From: Lactobacillus laiwuensis
GTDB taxonomy: Bacteria > Bacillota > Bacilli > Lactobacillales > Lactobacillaceae
Assembly (NCBI RefSeq): GCF_019972835.1
Contig: NZ_BPPB01000006.1
Location: forward strand, 124,001-188,000
DNA: 64,000 bases
Direction of reading: 5' to 3'
Shown here: piece by piece, positions 42,814 through 52,503 of the stretch
Layout of the letters: each line of letters begins with the position of its first letter
How positions within the stretch are numbered: position 1 is the first letter of the stretch
Position numbers and translations under genes: made by a program
The notes under the pieces: generated by a model
Told to the model about the DNA's origin: nothing
Seen by the model: the letters and a program-made list of their open reading frames with translations, nothing else
Databases searched by the model: none

Positions 42814-45213
42814 ATGGTAAACATTTTAAAGAAACTATACAATAATGATAAAAGAGAACTGAAAAAGTTTGAAAAAATTGCTAGTAAAGTTGAGGATCAT
42901 GCAGAAGAGTATGGTCAACTTTCTGATGAAGAACTGCAGGCTAAAACACCTGAATTTCGTAACCGGCTAAAAAATGGTGAAAGTTTGGATTCACTTTTAC
43001 CGGAAGCTTTTGCGGTTGCTCGTGAAGGTGCCAAAAGAGTTCTAGGCCTTTATCCATTTCATGTGCAGGTTCTGGGTGGAATTGCGCTGCACTATGGTAA
43101 CATTGCTGAGATGATGACAGGTGAAGGTAAGACTTTGACCGCAACCATGCCAGTATATTTGAACGCATTAACTGGAAAAGGTGTTCATGTTGTTACTGTC
43201 AACGAATACTTGTCTAGTCGTGACGCTGAAGAAATGGGCCAGTTGTATAAATGGCTTGGTTTAACTGTTGGTCTTAATCTGAACGCAATGTCTCCAGATG
43301 AAAAACGGGAAGCATATAGCTGTGACGTTACTTATTCCACTAATGGCGAACTTGGTTTTGACTATTTGCGTGATAACATGGTTGTTTACAAAGAACAAAT
43401 GGTTCAGCGTGAACTTAACTATGCCATTATCGATGAGGTTGACTCAATTTTAATTGATGAAGCAAGGACACCATTAATTATTTCCGGTGAAGCTGAACAA
43501 GCTAATGGTGACTATATTCGTGCTGATCGCTTTGTCAAAACTCTTCAAGAAGATAAGAGTGACGATGATGCTGATGATGACAAGGATTATGGTGATTACA
43601 AGATTGATTGGCCAACTAAGACTATTTCTTTAACTAGAACTGGTATTCAGAAAGCTTGTGATCATTTTGGACTTAAAAATTTATACGATGTTGAGAATCA
43701 AAAATTGGTGCACCACATTGATCAAGCTTTAAGAGCAAATTATATTATGCTTAAAGACATTGATTATGTTGTCCAAGACGGAGAAGTTTTAATTGTTGAC
43801 TCATTTACTGGTCGTGTGATGCAGGGTCGGCGCTATTCTGATGGTTTACACCAGGCTATTGAGGCAAAAGAAGGAGTAAAGATTCAAGAAGAATCTAAGA
43901 CCCAGGCTACAATTACCTTCCAGAACTTCTTTAGAATGTATAAAAAACTTGCCGGGATGACAGGTACTGCCAAAACGGAAGAAGAAGAGTTCCGTGAAAT
44001 TTACAATATGCAGGTTATTACTATTCCGACTAACCGCCCTTTAATTAGAATAGACAATCCTGATATTCTTTATCCAACTTTGTCATCGAAGTTTGCGGCA
44101 GTGGTTAATGAAATAAAAGAGCGTCATTCTAAAGGTCAACCAGTTTTGGTCGGTACTGTCGCGGTTGAAAGTTCTGAACGACTCAGTAATTTACTGGACA
44201 AAGAAGGAATACCGCATGCAGTTTTAAATGCCAAAAACCATGCTAAAGAAGCTCAGATCATTATGAATGCTGGTCAACGCGGTGCCGTAACTATTGCGAC
44301 TAACATGGCTGGTCGTGGTACTGACATTAAACTAGGGCCTGGTGTCAAAGAATTAGGTGGACTGTCTGTTATTGGTACCGAGCGTCATGAATCCCGTAGA
44401 ATTGATAATCAGCTCCGTGGTCGTTCCGGTCGTCAAGGGGATCCCGGTGTTACACGTTTTTATCTTTCACTTGAAGACGACTTGATGAAACGTTTTGGTG
44501 GCGATAGGGTCAAAGATTTTCTCGACCGCTTATCTGATAATGATGATGACAAGGTAATTGAGAGTCGCTTAATCACCAGACAAGTTGAGTCAGCGCAAAA
44601 ACGAGTTGAAGGTAATAACTACGATACTCGTAAGCAAACTCTGCAATATGATGATGTTATGCGTATTCAGCGTGAAATTATTTACGGTGAACGGATGCAG
44701 GTTATTGGTGAAGAAAAGTCACTTAAGGATGTTTTAATTCCGATGATTCGGCGCACCATTAATAGTCAAGTAGATATGTTTACGCAAGGTGATCGCAGTA
44801 AATGGCGCCTTGATTCTCTGCGGGACTTTATTTCTTCCAGTTTAACTAATGAAGAAGAAACAGATGCAATTGATTTCAAAACAATTACCGTATCTGACTT
44901 AAAGCAAAAATTATATGATCTTGTTGAAGCCAATTATGAAGAAAAAGAAGAAATTTTAGCTGATCCTTCTGAAATGCTTGAATTTGAAAAAGTCGTTATA
45001 TTGCGGGTAGTTGATGATCGCTGGACTGATCATATAGATGCAATGGATCAATTAAGGCAATCAATTAGTCTGCGTGGTTACGGTCAACTTAACCCGTTAG
45101 TTGAATACCAGGATTCTGGTTACAACATGTTTGAAGAAATGATTTCAAATATTGAGTTTGACGTAACTCGTTTATTTATGAAAGCTGAAATTAGACAAAA
45201 TCTTAGTCGTTAA
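42814..45213 (+). CDS. secA: Preprotein translocase ATPase SecA
   Basis: A 799-residue motor of the Sec pathway. Walker [44 protein letters not shown] and [13 protein letters not shown] are intact. It stops at [11 protein letters not shown], without the C-terminal linker and CXCX8CH zinc segment that binds SecB and phospholipids in longer SecA. Such short forms are known in lactic acid bacteria. Ribosome site AAGGAT. Confidence 0.97.
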   Translation: MVNILKKLYNNDKRELKKFEKIASKVEDHAEEYGQLSDEELQAKTPEFRNRLKNGESLDSLLPEAFAVAREGAKRVLGLYPFHVQVLGGIALHYGNIAEMMTGEGKTLTATMPVYLNALTGKGVHVVTVNEYLSSRDAEEMGQLYKWLGLTVGLNLNAMSPDEKREAYSCDVTYSTNGELGFDYLRDNMVVYKEQMVQRELNYAIIDEVDSILIDEARTPLIISGEAEQANGDYIRADRFVKTLQEDKSDDDADDDKDYGDYKIDWPTKTISLTRTGIQKACDHFGLKNLYDVENQKLVHHIDQALRANYIMLKDIDYVVQDGEVLIVDSFTGRVMQGRRYSDGLHQAIEAKEGVKIQEESKTQATITFQNFFRMYKKLAGMTGTAKTEEEEFREIYNMQVITIPTNRPLIRIDNPDILYPTLSSKFAAVVNEIKERHSKGQPVLVGTVAVESSERLSNLLDKEGIPHAVLNAKNHAKEAQIIMNAGQRGAVTIATNMAGRGTDIKLGPGVKELGGLSVIGTERHESRRIDNQLRGRSGRQGDPGVTRFYLSLEDDLMKRFGGDRVKDFLDRLSDNDDDKVIESRLITRQVESAQKRVEGNNYDTRKQTLQYDDVMRIQREIIYGERMQVIGEEKSLKDVLIPMIRRTINSQVDMFTQGDRSKWRLDSLRDFISSSLTNEEETDAIDFKTITVSDLKQKLYDLVEANYEEKEEILADPSEMLEFEKVVILRVVDDRWTDHIDAMDQLRQSISLRGYGQLNPLVEYQDSGYNMFEEMISNIEFDVTRLFMKAEIRQNLSR

Positions 45214-45225
45214 TAGTTAAGATTG

Positions 45226-45252
45226 AAGAGAAAGCAGCTGCTTTCTCTTTTT
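45226..45252 (+). terminator. secA terminator
   Basis: AAGAGAAAGCAG is followed directly by its reverse complement and T-run. Confidence 0.85.
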
Positions 45253-45294
45253 TACTGAAATTTTATTAAAAAATAAAGGAGCTATTTTTAAAAG

Positions 45295-46411
45295 ATGGAA
45301 ATAAGTGTAATTCAAAATGAATTAGATAGTTTAAATAAGCGGTTAGACCACTTTAGGAGGTCTCTTTGACTTAGATTCAATAACTGAAAATATTATTGCT
45401 AATGAAAATAAGATGCAGGACCCGTCTTTTTGGGATGATCAAGAAAAAGCTCAAAGCCTAATCGGTGAGACAAACTTGTTAAAAGAAAAACGCGATTCTT
45501 TTAACAAATTAAAGTCTGATTATGAAAATGAAATAACGGCAGTAGAATTGTTGCGGGATGAACCTGATAGTGACTTACAAAAAGAAGTTGAAGCTGATTT
45601 ACAACAGTTGCAGACTGAATTTCATGATTACGAATTAGATTTGCTCTTATCCGGTAAATATGATAGTCATAATGCCCTAATTGAAATTCATCCTGGTGCT
45701 GGTGGTACTGAGGCTATGGACTGGGGGCAAATGCTGCTTAGAATGTATCAGCGTTATGCTGATATTAGGAATTTCAAGTTTGAAATTAATAACTGCGAGC
45801 CCGGAGAAGAAGCAGGTCTTAAAAGTGTCAGTGCAAAAATTACTGGCAAAAATGCTTATGGCTTATTGAAGTCAGAAAACGGTGTTCACCGATTAGTCAG
45901 AATCTCACCTTTTGATTCAGCTAAAAGAAGACATACTTCCTTTGCTTCTGTTGAGGTTATCCCGGAAATTGATGACAGTATTAAGGTCGACATCAATCCT
46001 AAGGACCTTCGCATTGACGTTTACCGCTCAAGTGGTGCAGGAGGACAGCATATCAACAAAACTTCCAGTGCCGTTAGAATCACTCACTTGCCAACAGGAA
46101 TCGTAACTACATCTCAGGCACAGCGTTCTCAGTTGCAAAATAGGGAAACTGCGATGAATGAATTACGAGCAAAATTGTTTCATTTAGAAGAAGAAAAGAA
46201 ACGTAAGCATAAACAGGAACTTAAAGGTGACCAAAAAGAAATTGGCTGGGGTTCACAAATAAGATCCTATGTTTTTCATCCTTATAATTTGGTTAAAGAT
46301 TTGCGCACAGGCTATGAAACTTCTGATACAAATGGTGTAATGGATGGTAAGCTGCAGCCATTTGTATATGCATATTTGCAATGGCTTTTAAGTCAGGAAA
46401 ACCCGGAGTAG
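45295..46411 (+). CDS. prfB: Peptide chain release factor 2, with programmed +1 frameshift
   Basis: A 371-residue class I release factor reading UGA and UAA. The first 24 codons (45295-45366) end at an in-frame TGA (45367-45369). The site reads AGG AGG TCT CTT TGA C: an internal Shine-Dalgarno, slippery CTT and weak stop context. A +1 shift continues from GAC at 45368 to the stop at 46411. The GGQ loop (SSGAGGQHINKTSS) and SPF anticodon motif (RISPFDSAKR) are present. The shift is autoregulatory, since low RF2 favours it. It is not a broken gene. Confidence 0.95.
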
Positions 46412-46419
46412 GTGATTAG

Positions 46420-46695
46420 ATGAGTTTTTGGGGAATTGTTTGTTTAGTTTTACTGGCCATAGTTATTTTGGGAGTCCTTTTTGCCATATTCCACTTATTT
46501 TTCATGATATTGCCTGCAGCTTTAGTTATTATTGGCATTATATGGCTGATTAACCACTTTACTAAGAATGATGAAAATAAGAGTATGCACTCTGATTCTG
46601 GTCCGTATGACTGGAATAATTGGAGTCAAAATAATGAAACCAGACCAAAGCGTAAAAAAGTACGAGATGCTAAAACTAAAGATGTCGACAAGTAA
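46420..46695 (+). CDS. Small membrane protein with basic tail, unknown function
   Basis: A 91-residue protein with two hydrophobic spans (about residues 4-27 and 29-45), then a hydrophilic tail ending in Lys/Arg-rich sequence ([13 protein letters not shown]). No family recognised. It lies nine bases after prfB and 17 before hprK, so is probably in their operon. The tail has a Trp/Asn patch ([10 protein letters not shown]). Confidence 0.75.
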   Translation: MSFWGIVCLVLLAIVILGVLFAIFHLFFMILPAALVIIGIIWLINHFTKNDENKSMHSDSGPYDWNNWSQNNETRPKRKKVRDAKTKDVDK

Positions 46696-46712
46696 TAAAG
46701 GGGCATTTTAAA

Positions 46713-47675
46713 ATGACAAATGCGGTCAAATTAAGAAATTTAATTCGTGATAATAAAATTGTCCACGTTGTTCAAGGAAAGCAATATATTAAGGATAAAG
46801 AGATTGTAGTGTCTGATATTTATAGACCAGGATTGGAATTGACAGGATACTTTGATTTTTATCCGCGCCAGCGTATTCAGCTATTGGGTCGCACAGAAAT
46901 TTCTTATGCTGCTAGGTTAGATCATGATAGCCTGGTCCAGGTTTTTAATAAACTCTGCACTCCTGATACGCCGTGCTTTTTTGTGTCACGTTCTTTGCGC
47001 ATTCCACCTGAATTAGCTCAAGCTGCCGATGCAGCCCAAATTCCAATCCTTTCTTCACCTGAATCAACCACTTATGTTTCTAGTATTTTAACGGAATATT
47101 TGCGGGAACGTCTGGCTGTTCGTGATACGATTCACGGGGTTTTAATTGAAGTCAAGGGCATGGGTGTCCTTTTAACCGGTGATTCGGGTGTTGGAAAATC
47201 AGAAACTGCCTTGGGTTTGATTCACCGTGGGCATCGTTTAATTGCCGATGATCGGGTCGATGTCTATCAAAAAGATGTTGAAACGGTCATGGGTGAAGCA
47301 CCGGCCATTTTAAAGCACTTAATGGAGATTCGCGGCATTGGCATTATTGACGTCATGGACTTATTTGGTGTTGGAGCAGTTAAAAATCGTGAAAGTATTC
47401 AACTAGTAATCAAACTTGTCAATTGGGATAATAAGGCAAATTACGATCGTTTAGGCTTTGAAGAGAGTAAACGTGATATTTGCAATGTTGAAGTGCCACA
47501 AATTACCATCCCAGTTAAAGTAGGTCGCAACATGGAAGACATTATTGAAATTGCTACAATGAATTTCCGTGCGAAAAGAAGTGGTTATAACGCCACAAAA
47601 ACTTTTGACAATAACTTAACGAAGCTAATTAAGGAAAACTCTAAAGAAGATTCAGCAAAGGATAAGAATAAATGA
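46713..47675 (+). CDS. hprK: HPr kinase/phosphorylase
   Basis: A 320-residue bifunctional enzyme that phosphorylates HPr on Ser46 when glycolytic intermediates are high and reverses it with phosphate. Walker A is [22 protein letters not shown] and the family signature [15 protein letters not shown] follow. With ptsH in the window this gives the signal for CcpA at cre sites. Its stop overlaps the lgt start (ATGA). Confidence 0.97.
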   Translation: MTNAVKLRNLIRDNKIVHVVQGKQYIKDKEIVVSDIYRPGLELTGYFDFYPRQRIQLLGRTEISYAARLDHDSLVQVFNKLCTPDTPCFFVSRSLRIPPELAQAADAAQIPILSSPESTTYVSSILTEYLRERLAVRDTIHGVLIEVKGMGVLLTGDSGVGKSETALGLIHRGHRLIADDRVDVYQKDVETVMGEAPAILKHLMEIRGIGIIDVMDLFGVGAVKNRESIQLVIKLVNWDNKANYDRLGFEESKRDICNVEVPQITIPVKVGRNMEDIIEIATMNFRAKRSGYNATKTFDNNLTKLIKENSKEDSAKDKNK

Positions 47676-48508
47676 CATTGACCATTAGTCCAGTAGCATT
47701 TAAATTAGGAAACCTAAGTGTCAAATGGTATGGCGTCATCATGGCAGTGGCAATTATTTTAGCTGTATCAATGGCAATTGTTGAGGGACGCAAACGGCAA
47801 ATTGCAAGTGATGACTTCATGGATTTGCTGTTATGGGCTGTTCCGATTGGATATGTTGGCGCACGAATTTATTATGTTATCTTTGAGTGGAATTATTACT
47901 CCCAGCATCTCGATCAGATAATTGCTATTTGGAATGGTGGTATTGCTATCTATGGCGGCCTGCTAGCTGGTTTGGCAGTTCTTTTGGTATTTTGTTATAA
48001 AAGGATGCTGCCGCCATTTTTGATGTTGGATGTCATTACCCCGGGTGTAATGGCGGCTCAGATATTAGGACGCTGGGGTAATTTTATTAATCAGGAAGCC
48101 CATGGTGAGCCAACTACCCTTGCATTTTTACAAAGCTTGCATTTGCCTAATTTTATTATTAGCCAAATGAAAATTGGTGGGATCTACTACCAGCCAACTT
48201 TTTTATATGAATCTTTTTTTAATTTGATTGGTTTGTTAATAATATTGTTTTTGCGGCATAAAAAGCATTTATTCAAACAGGGTGAAATATTTATGCTTTA
48301 TTTGGCATGGTACTCTGTGGTGCGCTTTTTTGTGGAAGGGATGCGGACGGACAGCCTTTATCTAATGGGTTCAGTTCGAGTCTCACAACTGCTTAGTTTA
48401 ATACTATTCGCTGTGGTCATAGGGCTATTTATTTATCGCAGAAAAGTAATTAAACCCAGATGGTATCTTGACGGCAGCGGTTTGAAGTACCCTTATAGTC
48501 GGGATTAA
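47672..48508 (+). CDS. lgt: Prolipoprotein diacylglyceryl transferase
   Basis: A 278-residue seven-span enzyme that adds diacylglycerol to the lipobox Cys of exported lipoproteins such as OpuCC. The signature is [17 protein letters not shown]...H-type and R...E residues are in [17 protein letters not shown] and [11 protein letters not shown]. It follows hprK as in many Firmicutes and is coupled to it. Confidence 0.96.
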   Translation: MTLTISPVAFKLGNLSVKWYGVIMAVAIILAVSMAIVEGRKRQIASDDFMDLLLWAVPIGYVGARIYYVIFEWNYYSQHLDQIIAIWNGGIAIYGGLLAGLAVLLVFCYKRMLPPFLMLDVITPGVMAAQILGRWGNFINQEAHGEPTTLAFLQSLHLPNFIISQMKIGGIYYQPTFLYESFFNLIGLLIILFLRHKKHLFKQGEIFMLYLAWYSVVRFFVEGMRTDSLYLMGSVRVSQLLSLILFAVVIGLFIYRRKVIKPRWYLDGSGLKYPYSRD

Positions 48509-48538
48509 ATAATTGTTTTAAGTGAAAGAGAGTTACAA

Positions 48539-49558
48539 ATGACAAAAATTGCAGTTTTAGGAGCAGGTTCATGGGGCACGGTTCTGGGATCGATGCTTGC
48601 TGATAAAGGTTATGAAATCGTATTGTACGGCAATAACGAAAAAGTTAATGATGAAGTTAATCAGCATCATACTAATGAGCATTACATGAAGAATTGGCAG
48701 GTAAATGAGACAGTAACTGCAACGGGTGATTTAAAACAAGCATTAAAGGCTGCAGAAATTGTTTTATTTGTCCTGCCCACTCAAGCTATTCGCAGTGTTG
48801 CCCAAAATGTAAGCAAAGTGTTAAAACAGATCAAGGCAAAACCACTTTTAGTTACTGCTACTAAGGGTATTGAACCGGGATCCAAAAAATTGATTTCCGA
48901 AATTTTAACAGAAGAAATTTATCCTGATGATGAAGATAAAATTGTAGCAATTTCAGGACCAAGTCATGCAGAAAGTGTAGCTCAAAAAGATTTAACTGCA
49001 ATTTCATGTGCTTCAACAAGTAGGGAAAATGCGCAAAAAGTTCAGCAGTTATTTTCAAATGATTATTTCCGCCTTTATACAAATAGTGACTTGATTGGTG
49101 TTGAAGTGGCTGGAGCAGTTAAGAATGTTATTGCCATTGCAGCAGGTATTTTAGTAGGAAAACACTATGGTGATGATGCTAAAGCGGCTCTAATGACGCG
49201 TGGTTTAGCTGAAATTACGCGTTTAGGAGTCAATTATTTTGGTGCCGACCCGATGACTTTTAGCGGACTTTCCGGAATAGGTGATTTAATCGTTACCTGT
49301 ACGTCAGTTAATTCCCGCAATTGGCGTTGTGGTAAACAATTAGGTGAAGGGAAGAGTCTTGACTATATATTGCAGAACATGGGCCAAGTTGTAGAGGGTG
49401 CGACAACGGTAAAAGCTGTGCATGAATTGTGTCAAGAAAAGCAGATCGATATGCCAATCAGTGAAGCAATTTATCGCGTTTTATACCAAAATTCTAATGT
49501 TGATGATGAAATTACCAGGATGATGGGCAGGAGCCCTAAACAAGAAATTAGACTTTAG
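48539..49558 (+). CDS. gpsA: NAD(P)H-dependent glycerol-3-phosphate dehydrogenase
   Basis: A 339-residue enzyme making sn-glycerol-3-phosphate for phospholipids and teichoic acids. NAD loop VLGAGSWGTVLG, substrate region ATKGIEPGSKKL, ISGPSHAESVA, catalytic Lys in AGAVKNVIAIAAG and GLSGIGDLIVTCTS are present. It follows lgt by 30 bases. Confidence 0.97.
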   Translation: MTKIAVLGAGSWGTVLGSMLADKGYEIVLYGNNEKVNDEVNQHHTNEHYMKNWQVNETVTATGDLKQALKAAEIVLFVLPTQAIRSVAQNVSKVLKQIKAKPLLVTATKGIEPGSKKLISEILTEEIYPDDEDKIVAISGPSHAESVAQKDLTAISCASTSRENAQKVQQLFSNDYFRLYTNSDLIGVEVAGAVKNVIAIAAGILVGKHYGDDAKAALMTRGLAEITRLGVNYFGADPMTFSGLSGIGDLIVTCTSVNSRNWRCGKQLGEGKSLDYILQNMGQVVEGATTVKAVHELCQEKQIDMPISEAIYRVLYQNSNVDDEITRMMGRSPKQEIRL

Positions 49559-49615
49559 CAGGCAATTTGTTGTAACATTACTTACGAAAAATAAGAAAGT
49601 ACTGGGGGTAAAACT

Positions 49616-50545
49616 ATGACGGAAAAATATGATGTGATCATTATTGGAGCAGGGCCGGGTGGCTTAACTGCCGCTCTTTATGCTTCTCGCGCAAATCTGT
49701 CAGTTCTGATGCTTGATCGCGGTTTGTATGGCGGGCAAATGAATAACACCGATGCGATTGATAATTATCCTGGTTTCAGTGAAATAAAGGGACCTGAGCT
49801 AGGCGAAAAAATGTATAATTCAATCATGAAATTTGGTGCCAAATTTGAGTATGGCGATGTTCAAACAGTAACCATAGATGGAGACCAGAAAATCGTAAAA
49901 ACAGATACAGGTGAATATAGTGCTCCTGCTTTGATTATTGCTACTGGGGCTGATCATCGTCATTTAGGAGTCCCTGGTGAAGATGAATATTCTGGTAAAG
50001 GTGTTTCTTATTGTGCAGTTTGTGATGCAGCCTTTTTTAAGGACGAAGACATTGCTGTTATTGGTGGTGGCGATTCGGCAATTGAAGAAGGAATCTATTT
50101 AGCACAAAGTGCTAAATCAGTTACGGTTATCCATCGTCGTGATCAGTTACGGGCACAGCCGACTTTACAAAAACGTGCTTTCGCCAATTCCAAAATGCAC
50201 TTTATTTGGAATGGTTTGACCGAATCTATTGATGGCGATGGTGAAAAGGTTACAGGAGTGACATATAAAGATAAAGAAACAGGAGAAGAAAAGCATTTGC
50301 AAACTCGCGGTGTCTTTATCTATGTCGGGGTTATTCCTCAAACAGCCCCATTTAAAGACTTAGGCATAACTGATGAAAAGGGTTGGATTCCAACTGATGA
50401 ACATATGAGAACTAAAGTTGATGGCATCTTTGCCTTAGGTGATGTACGTGCTAAAGACTTGCGTCAGATTGCTAATGCAGTTGGTGATGGCAGTATTGCT
50501 GGCCAAGAGGCTTATAATTATCTCCAAGACTTAAATGATCGTTAA
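49616..50545 (+). CDS. trxB: Thioredoxin reductase
   Basis: A 309-residue FAD enzyme of the thiol system. FAD loop IIGAGPGGLTAALYASR, redox CAVC within SYCAVCDAAFF, NADPH loop VIGGGDSAIEEGIYLA and FALGDVRAKDLRQIANAVGDG. GGGGG-rich ribosome site before the ATG. In Bacillus its transcription depends on Spx; the upstream AGCA at 49557-49560 could reflect that. Ends at a hairpin terminator. Confidence 0.96.
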   Translation: MTEKYDVIIIGAGPGGLTAALYASRANLSVLMLDRGLYGGQMNNTDAIDNYPGFSEIKGPELGEKMYNSIMKFGAKFEYGDVQTVTIDGDQKIVKTDTGEYSAPALIIATGADHRHLGVPGEDEYSGKGVSYCAVCDAAFFKDEDIAVIGGGDSAIEEGIYLAQSAKSVTVIHRRDQLRAQPTLQKRAFANSKMHFIWNGLTESIDGDGEKVTGVTYKDKETGEEKHLQTRGVFIYVGVIPQTAPFKDLGITDEKGWIPTDEHMRTKVDGIFALGDVRAKDLRQIANAVGDGSIAGQEAYNYLQDLNDR

Positions 50546-50556
50546 ATATAAAGACT

Positions 50557-50592
50557 AAAAAAAGAATTCATTTAAATTGAATTCTTTTTTTA
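50557..50592 (+). terminator. trxB terminator
   Basis: AAAAAAAGAATTCA (50557-50570) pairs with TGAATTCTTTTTTT (50578-50591). Confidence 0.9.
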
Positions 50593-50601
50593 TTTTTACG
50601 G

Positions 50602-50656
50602 CTAGCAATAATGATAAATGCTAGAATAGAATCTATGAAACCGAATTTATTGCTAG
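50602..50656. repeat. 10-bp inverted repeat flanking the phosphoglucomutase promoter region
   Basis: CTAGCAATAA (50602-50611) and TTATTGCTAG (50647-50656) are perfect complements, 35 bases apart. A partial copy (ATGCTAG) lies between. Two TAGAAT boxes (50622-50627, 50627-50632) lie inside, and the ribosome site AAGGGG follows. It could be paired operators or a leader hairpin. Confidence 0.5.
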
Positions 50657-50678
50657 AAAAAAGGGGTACTTTACCGAA

Positions 50679-52403
50679 ATGAATGCAGAAGAAAAATTTC
50701 GAGAATGGCAAAATGCACACAACATGCCAAATTACTTGCAAGCACAGTTAGCAAAAATGGGTCAGGATCCCAAATGGATTGAAGATGCATTTGGCCAGGA
50801 TATTAACTTTGGTACTGCTGGGATGCGTGGCAGACTTGAGCCTGGGACCAATCGTATTAATTTATATACTGTGGGTCGAATGACCGAAGGATTGGCCCGG
50901 CTGATCGATGAAAAGGGTGAAAAAGCTCAAAAAAGAGGTGTAGTGATCTCTTTTGATTCTCGCTACCATTCCCGCGAATTTGCGGAACAGGCAGCGCAAA
51001 TTTTAGGAGCCCATAATATTCATGTTTATCTCTTTGATGATTTAAGACCAACACCTGAATTATCATTTGCTGTTAGGTACTTACACGCTGCAGCCGGAAT
51101 TAATATTACTGCTTCTCATAATGCCAAACAATATAATGGTTACAAGGTTTATGGTGCCGATGGTGCCCAAATGGGGCCTGAAGATGCTGAGCGTGTTTTT
51201 GAATACTCCCAAAAAGTAACTAATATATTTACAGTTAATAGCGCATCGGTAACTCAACTTCGTGCTCAGGGAATTTTACAGTTAATTGGAGAAGATCTTG
51301 ACGAGGCATATTTAGCTGAACTGAAAACGGTAAATGTTAATACTGAACTTATAGAGCAAAATGCAAATAGGCTAACCATTATTTACACTCCTTTGCATGG
51401 CACAGGCAAAATACTTTATGAACGCGCTTTTAGACAAAATGGTTTTAGTAAAGTAATACCCGTTCCTAGTCAGGCAATCATCGATCCGGAATTTCCCACT
51501 ACTAAAAAACCAAATCCTGAATACCGCGATGTTTTTGATCCAGGGATTAAGCTGGCAAATGAAAAAAAAGCTGATTTAATCATTGCCACTGACCCTGATG
51601 CAGATCGTATGGGTGCTTGTGTGCGCACAAAAAATGGTGGTTTTCAAGTATTAACGGGTAATCAAATTGCTACCTTGATGATTTATTATTTATTAGTTAA
51701 TTTGAAAAATAATGGCCAACTCACCAGTGATTATGAATTAATTACTTCTATAGTTTCGAGTAGTATGCCACTTAAAATTGCAGAGGACTTTGGTATCAAA
51801 ACAAAATCAGTTTTGACGGGTTTTAAATTTATTGGCGAAGAAATTGATCGCATGAATAAAATGCACGACGGCAAATTTTTAATGGGCTTTGAAGAAAGCT
51901 ATGGTTACCTTTTTAAACCATTTGCTCGAGATAAAGATGCTATGCAGGGAGCGCTAATGTTTGCTGAAGTAGCCTCTTATTATGCCTCAAGGAAGATGAC
52001 AGTCCTAGACGGTTTGAATGAAATCTGGCAAAAATATGGCACATCCTATGAAATTACTAAAGCTATAGAGATGCCAGGAATTGGTGGACAAAAGAAAATG
52101 GCGGAATTAATGGCAAAATTGCGTTCTGAAAATTTACCAGAAATAAATGGAGTGCCAGTCGTTAAAATTCAAGACTTTTTGAAGCAGCAGGAATTTAATA
52201 AAGATGGCGCTAAACCAATGAGTGACTTACCTAAATCAAATGTATTGAAGTACTTTTTAGCTGATGAAACTTGGTTAGCTTTGAGGCCGTCCGGTACAGA
52301 ACCTGTGATTAAGGCTTATGTTGGAGTAAATAAACCAGACATTGCGACTGCACATGAAGCAGCCGCAAGTTATCAAAAAGCATTGGCAAAACTGTTAAAA
52401 TAA
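50679..52403 (+). CDS. pgcA: Phosphoglucomutase/phosphomannomutase (PgcA type)
   Basis: A 574-residue alpha-D-phosphohexomutase interconverting glucose-6-P and glucose-1-P for UDP-glucose and polymer synthesis. The phosphoserine is in ITASHNAKQYNGYKVYG, the Mg loop is TDPDADRMG, the sugar loop GFEESYGYL and the phosphate loop RPSGTEP. Length fits the long Firmicutes PgcA class. Ribosome site AAGGGG. Confidence 0.94.
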   Translation: MNAEEKFREWQNAHNMPNYLQAQLAKMGQDPKWIEDAFGQDINFGTAGMRGRLEPGTNRINLYTVGRMTEGLARLIDEKGEKAQKRGVVISFDSRYHSREFAEQAAQILGAHNIHVYLFDDLRPTPELSFAVRYLHAAAGINITASHNAKQYNGYKVYGADGAQMGPEDAERVFEYSQKVTNIFTVNSASVTQLRAQGILQLIGEDLDEAYLAELKTVNVNTELIEQNANRLTIIYTPLHGTGKILYERAFRQNGFSKVIPVPSQAIIDPEFPTTKKPNPEYRDVFDPGIKLANEKKADLIIATDPDADRMGACVRTKNGGFQVLTGNQIATLMIYYLLVNLKNNGQLTSDYELITSIVSSSMPLKIAEDFGIKTKSVLTGFKFIGEEIDRMNKMHDGKFLMGFEESYGYLFKPFARDKDAMQGALMFAEVASYYASRKMTVLDGLNEIWQKYGTSYEITKAIEMPGIGGQKKMAELMAKLRSENLPEINGVPVVKIQDFLKQQEFNKDGAKPMSDLPKSNVLKYFLADETWLALRPSGTEPVIKAYVGVNKPDIATAHEAAASYQKALAKLLK

Positions 52404-52416
52404 AACAAAAAGGATG

Positions 52417-52447
52417 CGAAAATACGTTCGAAAGTGTAAAATATAAT
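52417..52447 (+). promoter_or_regulatory. uvrB promoter with LexA (SOS) box
   Basis: CGAAAATACGTTCG (52417-52430) matches CGAAC-N4-GTTCG with one mismatch. It lies over the -35 region of TATAAT at 52442-52447. Confidence 0.7.
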
Positions 52448-52503
52448 AAGTCAAAATAAGAGTTGAGCTGTTTGGTCCAACTTTTTCTACGAGGGGTCTT
52501 TCG

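Noticed and set aside
45295-45370. An apparent broken gene start before prfB
   Set aside because: The in-frame TGA sits in a textbook RF2 frameshift site, so this is regulation rather than a pseudogene.
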